8,996 bases of DNA. It comes from Candidatus Thorarchaeota archaeon (lineage in GTDB: Archaea > Asgardarchaeota > Thorarchaeia > Thorarchaeales > Thorarchaeaceae). The DNA is taken from contig JAEORI010000002.1 in assembly GCA_016840965.1 (NCBI GenBank), positions 1 through 8,996 of the forward strand, written 5' to 3'. The notes under the pieces were generated by a model. That model searched no databases. It was not told where the DNA came from and saw only the letters and a program-made list of their open reading frames with translations. Below are positions 4,903-8,996 of the stretch, piece by piece (the stretch's first letter is position 1; the number at the start of each line of letters is the position of its first letter). The position numbers were made by a program, and so were the translations under genes.

Positions 4903-7248
4903 TCATTGTCCTGCTGAGCCAAGGTACAGGGCAACAAGCTCAGTTTCACCCTTCTCACTAGGCTCCTGGTCTCTCTCGAGACGCTGTCTGTTGTCCCACA
5001 CGCTCCTCGCTAGCAGGTCTGTGGTCTTTGCTCTGTTATCGACATTCTGAGCTGCTTGCGCATCACCGACCTGCTGGAAGACTTGTGCAGCCACAGTGTA
5101 GTTCCCAACCGCTTCGCGAAGCTGGTCATTTGCATCAGTGTAATGCATCTTTGCTTTGGACTTCTTTCCTGTCTTGAACATATACTCCGCCATGAAATCG
5201 CTTCTTGCTCCTTGGATTCGAGAGAGATCACCCTTGAATTTCATAACCACTCCCTGAAGCTGCTTAACCTGCAGCTCAACATTGTTCCGTAGACGTATCA
5301 TTTCACCCTTCACACTGTCTAGCTCATTTGCAGCGGACTCGAACGATGCAACAGTCTGTTTAATTCTGGATATTGCCCCGTCATGGATTTCCAAGGCATC
5401 TTCAACGATATCCTCATCATCAAGCTGAGCAAGTTCATCCTCAAGTCTTCTGAATGCGTTCATTCTCTCTACCTGTGCCCTGAATGACCACTGTTCAGAC
5501 TGCCGAGAGTATACCTGCGCCTCTGAAGCGAAGGCGGTTGCTAATGCAAGTTTTCCAAGATCCGTGAGCTCTGCTGCTGGTCCTTTTTCACCTATGACCT
5601 TGTAGTATGATGCAGCCTCTGCAGCATGAAGATTCTCAAGGATACGAGACATGATGAACTTCACTCCATGAGTCAATTGTGAACTCAGCTGAAACTGAAT
5701 CATATACTTCACATTATTGAGGAGTGCTAGGGTCCGATTTCGAAGGTTTCCAACCTCCTGATCTTCTGCTTCTATACTCAATAGAATTCCCAGACTGTTC
5801 AAACCTTCACGAATGGAATCAAGAGCCTCAGCAGGATTGCTAGCCATTAGAGCCTCTGCTTCATCCAAGTCCTTACCAACATCTTGAATGAGTCCAGTCT
5901 TACGGAGATCTTTGGCAAAGTCAATTTGGTCGATAATGCTACTGATATCATCAGCCTTCTTCTTTTGCTTTTCGAGGAGATCCTTGACGAAGTTGTATGT
6001 CTTTAGGTCCTCTTTGATTGCACTTGTAAGTTCTCGAGTCTTGGCGAGCTTCTCCGCTTTTTCCAGATTCTTGAAGATGTCTTTCAAAACAATACTCGCT
6101 TCACTACTATTATTGAGCTTGATCAGTTCTGATAATGTCTGCACGCTAGCCTCAACACTGCAATACAACGACTGTGCTTTCTTTTGCTCCTTGTCAATTC
6201 TGGACTGCTCAGCATTCGTCTGAAGCGCAATCACCTCTCTGAAACATTTCTCTGCCCTCCCAAAGGCATCAGATGCAACCTGGTATAGTTTCGATGCGTC
6301 CTCCAAGTTTCCTGCACGCATTTGAGCGTCAGCAATGTCTGTATAGGTCATCGCGAGATATACCTCACTAAGACCAGCAGTATTCTGTTTCCAAGATTTA
6401 ATCATGGAAACTCGATCTTTCTCTTCTCGTCTTTTTCCAAAATGCGGGATTGCTTCATTGTATAAGTCAGTCGCCTGTTCAAAGATGAACGAGCTGATGA
6501 TGTCTCTCCATACAAGCTCGTCAAACGGGTTGAATGCTTGTCTGAAGGTGCTTTCTTGACCAATAAGTTCATTCAGGAACTCATCATAGAATTCTGCTTC
6601 TGCACTCATATTCTTTCCAAGAGTAGATGAAAGCTCTACATCTTTTGCCTCGTGACTTTCCTTAAGCAGATTATACGCTTGCATACCCAAAGCAACACGG
6701 CGTAGTTTCTGAGTTCCATCTATCTTCATCGCGACTGCAGAGAATGGCTTCTCTAGCATCGTATAGACTGCTGCAAGGTACTTGGAAGCATTCTTTTGTT
6801 TGTCTACATGCTCTTCCTCAACAAATGGTCCACTCGCAGCAGCTGCTTGGTGAAGCCATGCCATGACCCGGGCCATCCATATATCAGCCAAGTTTTTCTG
6901 AGATTGACCTGTCAGCTCTTCGAGGGCGCTCTCAAGTTGGGTCTTGGCTTCTCCTTCACTTTGGGTAATTCTGTTTCTTATGTATGCAAGATCAAACTCA
7001 TCAATCATGATTTGTTCATTGAAGGCTGTAATCGTGTCGTATAGTTCGGTGAACGCATCATGCATTTCAATGCGTTTTTTCTCAAGACCCTCCTTATCAT
7101 CTATATCATGGAGTGAAAAGTCCCTCACGGCATCTTGCGCTTTGATGTTCAGCTCAAATAGCAGACTAGTAAAAATTGTAGTATCGTCTGCATCGCTGTC
7201 ATCCTGCTGACTTGCTTTTTTCTTCGAGCCGGGTAGAACGTTACTCAA
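4903..7248 (-). CDS. Large soluble all-helical protein with TPR-like segments, function unknown
   Basis: I do not recognise this family. From TTG 7248 it is 781 residues. It has no signal peptide or membrane segment, few prolines, two cysteines, and Ala/Glu/Leu/Lys-rich helices throughout. Two stretches look TPR-like: residues 302-342 (YTDIADAQMRAGNLEDASKLY then further helix) and about 701-758 (NYTVAAQVFQQVGDAQAAQN). The second resembles the 'AA..Y...GD...AA' helices of alpha-SNAP-type repeats. Residues about 390-470 are coiled-coil-like. A scaffold or protein-binding role is likely by class only. The frame opens at a TTG at 7278, but GAGGAGG (7263-7257) lies 8 nt before TTG 7248, which is therefore chosen. 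It runs convergently into atpI with 15 nt between the stops, and is preceded by an intergenic region with a double dyad. A functional tie to the ATP synthase is not shown. Confidence 0.85.
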   Translation of the reverse strand: MSNVLPGSKKKASQQDDSDADDTTIFTSLLFELNIKAQDAVRDFSLHDIDDKEGLEKKRIEMHDAFTELYDTITAFNEQIMIDEFDLAYIRNRITQSEGEAKTQLESALEELTGQSQKNLADIWMARVMAWLHQAAAASGPFVEEEHVDKQKNASKYLAAVYTMLEKPFSAVAMKIDGTQKLRRVALGMQAYNLLKESHEAKDVELSSTLGKNMSAEAEFYDEFLNELIGQESTFRQAFNPFDELVWRDIISSFIFEQATDLYNEAIPHFGKRREEKDRVSMIKSWKQNTAGLSEVYLAMTYTDIADAQMRAGNLEDASKLYQVASDAFGRAEKCFREVIALQTNAEQSRIDKEQKKAQSLYCSVEASVQTLSELIKLNNSSEASIVLKDIFKNLEKAEKLAKTRELTSAIKEDLKTYNFVKDLLEKQKKKADDISSIIDQIDFAKDLRKTGLIQDVGKDLDEAEALMASNPAEALDSIREGLNSLGILLSIEAEDQEVGNLRNRTLALLNNVKYMIQFQLSSQLTHGVKFIMSRILENLHAAEAASYYKVIGEKGPAAELTDLGKLALATAFASEAQVYSRQSEQWSFRAQVERMNAFRRLEDELAQLDDEDIVEDALEIHDGAISRIKQTVASFESAANELDSVKGEMIRLRNNVELQVKQLQGVVMKFKGDLSRIQGARSDFMAEYMFKTGKKSKAKMHYTDANDQLREAVGNYTVAAQVFQQVGDAQAAQNVDNRAKTTDLLARSVWDNRQRLERDQEPSEKGETELVALYLGSAGQ

Positions 7249-7320
7249 TAGAGCATCCTCCTCTAATTTCAAGCCCAAAGAAGGAAAAGCTTACTATTAC
7301 TTAAGAGTACTTACGCTGAG

Positions 7321-7332
7321 CGCCTAACGGCG
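7321..7332. repeat. Short GC-rich inverted repeat upstream of the helical-protein gene
   Basis: CGCC (7321-7324) and GGCG (7329-7332) flank TAAC, giving a 4-bp GC stem next to the larger dyad at 7335-7354. It may be part of the same protein-binding site or nothing. A second copy of GCCTAAC occurs at 7365-7371, so the heptamer is directly repeated about 43 bp apart. Confidence 0.3.
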
Positions 7333-7334
7333 AT

Positions 7335-7354
7335 ATGACTCAACCCTGAGTCAT
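7335..7354. promoter_or_regulatory. Double TGACTCA dyad, candidate operator (or + strand hairpin with T-run)
   Basis: ATGACTCA (7335-7342) and TGAGTCAT (7347-7354) are a perfect 8-bp inverted repeat with spacer ACCC. Each half contains a 7-mer, TGACTCA or TGAGTCA, that is itself nearly palindromic. The two centres (7339 and 7350) are 11 bp apart, about one helical turn, as expected for two dimers on the same face. The site lies between the end of the HTH gene and the start of the 781-residue gene, about 90 nt upstream of the latter. On the + strand the stem is followed by T6 (7354-7359), so a terminator for + strand RNA is the alternative reading, though no + strand gene precedes it. Confidence 0.45.
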
Positions 7355-7378
7355 TTTTTGAGAGGCCTAACCCAAAGG

Positions 7379-7759
7379 CTACTCGTCTTCAGCGGTTCTG
7401 AATCTTATCTGACGGCCATCTCGAATCTTAATGAGGTGACCATCACCAACGAGCTTATTCAGTACTTCACTTGTCCGGGATCGAGATTTTCCCCATTTCT
7501 CAGCCAATTCAGTTGCAGTTAGTCCCAAGTCCTCCTCATTAAGGAGGTTCACAAGCCTGGACCAACTAACATCTCCCTCCAAACAGTTGCCGGGATCACT
7601 GAATACATTGTACTGTCCTGAGTCAAAAGGTGAGCCTGCGTCTGAGGTGCTCTTCAACCGCGTAGTGAGTTCTACGATCGTATCTTTTAGAGTATAAACA
7701 GTCTGCTTTAACTCATGAACTTCCTTTCGAAGCTCTTTCAGCTCTTTATTTTCAGTCAT
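7379..7759 (-). CDS. Leucine-zipper plus winged-helix DNA-binding protein (putative transcription regulator)
   Basis: From ATG 7759 this is a 126-residue protein. Residues 7-35 are a perfect heptad array: L7, V14, V21, I28 and L35 at one position, and Leu at 10, 17, 24 and 31 at the other. This is the pattern of a parallel dimeric coiled coil. A flexible linker (about 37-62) leads to a winged helix-turn-helix (about 64-122) of MarR/ArsR-like class, with LTATELAEKWGKSRSRTSEVL as turn and recognition helix and a basic wing, IKIRDGRQIRFR. Targets are unknown. Start choice: GAGGG (7771-7767) lies 7 nt before ATG 7759, which leaves a 17-nt gap to the upstream gene. A GTG at 7843 with GAGGT 6 nt upstream would give 154 residues but overlap the upstream gene by 67 nt. 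It is probably co-transcribed with the gene at 7777-8112 and may autoregulate. Confidence 0.82.
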   Translation of the reverse strand: MTENKELKELRKEVHELKQTVYTLKDTIVELTTRLKSTSDAGSPFDSGQYNVFSDPGNCLEGDVSWSRLVNLLNEEDLGLTATELAEKWGKSRSRTSEVLNKLVGDGHLIKIRDGRQIRFRTAEDE

Positions 7760-7776
7760 TGCTATTCCCTCAATTT

Positions 7777-8112
7777 CTAGCTCTTTTCGTAATCTGGACG
7801 AAACTCGATATAGTTCCTCCTCTTTTTCTTCTTCTCCAGACACTCTTTGACCTCTTCCGCCTCAAAGTGCAACTCTTGGTTTGGATTGTAGTTTTCCATA
7901 TCTTCCAATGCTTTCTCGTTGTTAGGCATCTTTTCTGCTTCTCTAGGGAGAACATTGGGTTTTGCAGAAACCTTCTTATCAAATGATTTTGAAGTAGTGG
8001 ATGATGATACGTGTTCAAATAACTCGTACTCAGATTTCGTCATCCGAAGGATATTGCCGAGAATTTCCTTTGTTTCCTTCATACAACGGTCTCGTTTATG
8101 CTGGTATGTCAT
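7777..8112 (-). CDS. Small charged hypothetical protein, first gene of the HTH unit
   Basis: I do not recognise this 111-residue protein. It is hydrophilic, rich in Lys and Glu, with no membrane segment or signal peptide. A possibly helical N-terminal part (to about residue 35, with ILGNILRMTKSEYELFEH) is followed by a Ser/Thr-rich, low-complexity, probably disordered middle. The end is helical and basic (AEEVKECLEKKKKRRN). The ATG at 8112 has GAGGAG almost touching it, an unusually short spacing. A TTG at 8124 (115 residues, no SD) and an ATG at 8082 (101 residues) are alternatives. It lies about 33 nt downstream of the predicted RNA start and 17 nt before the HTH gene, suggesting an accessory or partner protein of that regulator. 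Coding is supported by operon position and composition rather than by homology. Confidence 0.6.
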   Translation of the reverse strand: MTYQHKRDRCMKETKEILGNILRMTKSEYELFEHVSSSTTSKSFDKKVSAKPNVLPREAEKMPNNEKALEDMENYNPNQELHFEAEEVKECLEKKKKRRNYIEFRPDYEKS

Positions 8113-8127
8113 ACTCCTCGACAACCG

Positions 8128-8147
8128 TCAACAATAATCAACAATAA
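8128..8147. repeat. 10-bp tandem repeat at the predicted transcription start
   Basis: TCAACAATAA occurs twice head to tail (8128-8137, 8138-8147), followed by a further TCA. The 10-bp period is close to one helical turn. It covers the predicted RNA start and early leader of the HTH unit, where a bound protein would block transcription. It could also be simple slippage in AT-rich spacer. Confidence 0.45.
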
Positions 8148-8153
8148 TCATCT

Positions 8154-8165
8154 TATGAATTCATA
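8154..8165. promoter_or_regulatory. 12-bp palindrome just downstream of the TATA box, candidate operator
   Basis: TATGAATTCATA is perfectly self-complementary over 12 bp and sits 2 bp from the TATA box at 8168-8175, between it and the predicted RNA start. A repressor bound here would block RNA polymerase recruitment, a known archaeal repression geometry. The winged-helix protein encoded by the same unit is the obvious candidate ligand (inference). Confidence 0.5.
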
Positions 8166-8167
8166 GG

Positions 8168-8175
8168 TATATAAA
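8168..8175 (-). promoter_or_regulatory. TATA box of the hypothetical-HTH unit
   Basis: Read on the minus strand the sequence is TTTATATA, a textbook archaeal TATA box, preceded by AAATC as a possible BRE. It lies just downstream of the trmI stop. It predicts RNA initiation near 8145 and a leader of about 33 nt before ATG 8112. Confidence 0.7.
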
Positions 8176-8196
8176 GATTTAGACGTATACTTTTCG

Positions 8197-8982
8197 TTAC
8201 TCTTGGTCAACAACCATTGTTCTGGCAAAAGTGATGTATCCCGTATGCGCGACCATCCATGTTGTAGGTCGTGTCTTGTTCTCACGGACCATGATCTCTC
8301 TCTCCAAGACCTCCAGTGTCTTTATCATACCCCACTTCCCATTCTCGCCAAGAGCCTTGCATGTCTTCATGGTCTGCTCAATGGTTGGACTATAGCTTGC
8401 CAAAGAGTGGCTTGGTCGTAACACACGATGTGCTTCATCAGTCAGTTCCCAAGGAGTAGCGAGATCGAGTACTACCGCATCAAGATCTTTTTCTTTTATG
8501 CCCTCCAAGATATCCTGATTGTACATTGTCACGTTTTCAGTGAGTCCATATTTCTCTAGATTCTTCTTTGCACCAATGTACATGTCTTCCCTCATCTCAT
8601 ACGTATACACGTGACCAGAGGGACCTACTGCTCTTGAAAGAATGCCTGTGAGTGCACCTGAACCAGTACCAGATTCAACAACTCTGGCTCCTGCACCTAT
8701 CCCAGCTTCAATTAGTATGGTCCCTGCATCCTTTGGATACACAATCTGCGTGTTCCTGCCCATAGCAATCTGGATGTCAGTGGGATTTGGTCTGTGAATT
8801 TGGAAGACAACTCCAGAATGACTCTCAACTTTTATCCCATACGGCCTACCAATCAAGTCGTCAAACTTTATTTTCCCTCTGTTGGAGTGGAACTCCTCAC
8901 CAGCGATGACCTTCCGTATCCAGTTACGCTTGGCATCTAGAAAAATGAAGACATGACTTCCATCCTGAATCTGGTCTTGCAT
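8197..8982 (-). CDS. trmI: tRNA (adenine-N1) methyltransferase, positions 57/58, archaeal TrmI
   Basis: TrmI is a SAM-dependent enzyme that methylates N1 of A58 in the tRNA T-loop; characterised archaeal enzymes also act on A57 on the way to 1-methylinosine. It normally works as a homotetramer in the cytoplasm. The 261 residues match family length. An N-terminal beta-rich domain (about 1-70) precedes a Rossmann methyltransferase fold. Motif I is VVESGTGSGALTG (101-113), Glu129 in YTYE is the likely ribose-binding acid, Asp157 lies in the adenine region, DLATPW (173-178) is the motif IV position, and YSPTIEQ (197-203) matches the conserved S-P-x-I-E-Q. An in-frame stop at 8991-8989 fixes ATG 8982 as the first possible start, so the gene is complete. 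AGTGA 6 nt upstream is a partial SD. The partner genes lie beyond the window. Confidence 0.94.
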   Translation of the reverse strand: MQDQIQDGSHVFIFLDAKRNWIRKVIAGEEFHSNRGKIKFDDLIGRPYGIKVESHSGVVFQIHRPNPTDIQIAMGRNTQIVYPKDAGTILIEAGIGAGARVVESGTGSGALTGILSRAVGPSGHVYTYEMREDMYIGAKKNLEKYGLTENVTMYNQDILEGIKEKDLDAVVLDLATPWELTDEAHRVLRPSHSLASYSPTIEQTMKTCKALGENGKWGMIKTLEVLEREIMVRENKTRPTTWMVAHTGYITFARTMVVDQE

Positions 8983-8996
8983 GACATGTCACTGCT

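Noticed and set aside
5888..6223. 111-codon + strand frame inside the 781-residue gene
   Set aside because: Ser/Leu/Phe-rich antisense shadow of a charged helical gene.
7335..7359. Hairpin plus T6 as an intrinsic terminator of the HTH operon
   Set aside because: The T-run is on the + strand, opposite to the direction of the flanking minus-strand genes, so it does not fit as their terminator.
7770..8018. 82-codon - strand frame overlapping the small hypothetical gene
   Set aside because: Composition (His/Arg/Thr/Trp mix) and lack of SD are worse than in the overlapping 7777-8112 frame, which also ends neatly before the HTH gene.
1..8996. CRISPR arrays, tRNA genes, transposons or defence genes
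   Set aside because: No spaced repeats, no tRNA-like cloverleaf in the short intergenic gaps, and no transposase or nuclease motifs were seen.

Overview
The window looks archaeal. It carries most of the membrane and stalk genes of an A-type (archaeal/vacuolar-like) ATP synthase, an archaeal-type tRNA m1A57/58 methyltransferase, and TATA-box-like promoters combined with Shine-Dalgarno (SD) leaders of the GGAGG/GAGGG type. Base composition is intermediate by eye, mildly AT-rich. I cannot fix the lineage from the window. An Asgard (for example Thorarchaeota-like) or other uncultured mesophilic archaeon is a guess only. The first six bases are a HindIII site (AAGCTT), which may be chance or a clone end.

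Layout. Positions 65-1554 (+) hold atpC and atpK. Positions 1594-2551 (-) hold the peripheral-stalk pair atpH-atpE, convergent with atpK across a 39-nt gap that contains an inverted repeat. Positions 2728-4887 (+) hold atpI, divergent from atpH across a region with a palindromic TATA-like element and a strong hairpin just before the atpI SD. Positions 4903-7248 (-) hold a 781-residue, all-helical, soluble protein of unknown function with TPR-like stretches, reading convergently into atpI with only 15 nt between. Positions 7379-8112 (-) hold a two-gene unit: a small charged hypothetical protein, then a leucine-zipper plus winged-helix DNA-binding protein. A textbook archaeal promoter with an operator-like palindrome lies in front. 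Positions 8197-8982 (-) hold trmI. No stretch over 300 nt lacks a gene, and I see no tRNA, rRNA, CRISPR array or insertion sequence.

How the genes work together. Subunits C, K, E, H and I are the central-stalk socket, the proteolipid rotor ring, the two peripheral-stalk chains and the stator membrane subunit. The catalytic and rotor-shaft genes A, B, D and F are not in the window. The usual archaeal order, roughly H-I-K-E-C-F-A-B-D on one strand, is broken here into three transcription units. The rotor proteolipid lacks the usual sodium ligands, so proton coupling is inferred.

The most interesting non-ATPase content is the right half: a predicted self-regulated leucine-zipper/winged-helix operon, and the large helical protein downstream of it with a double TGACTCA-type dyad in its upstream region. 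Several gene starts were moved from the longest reading frame to an internal codon with a good SD: atpK, atpH, atpI, the helical protein and the HTH gene.
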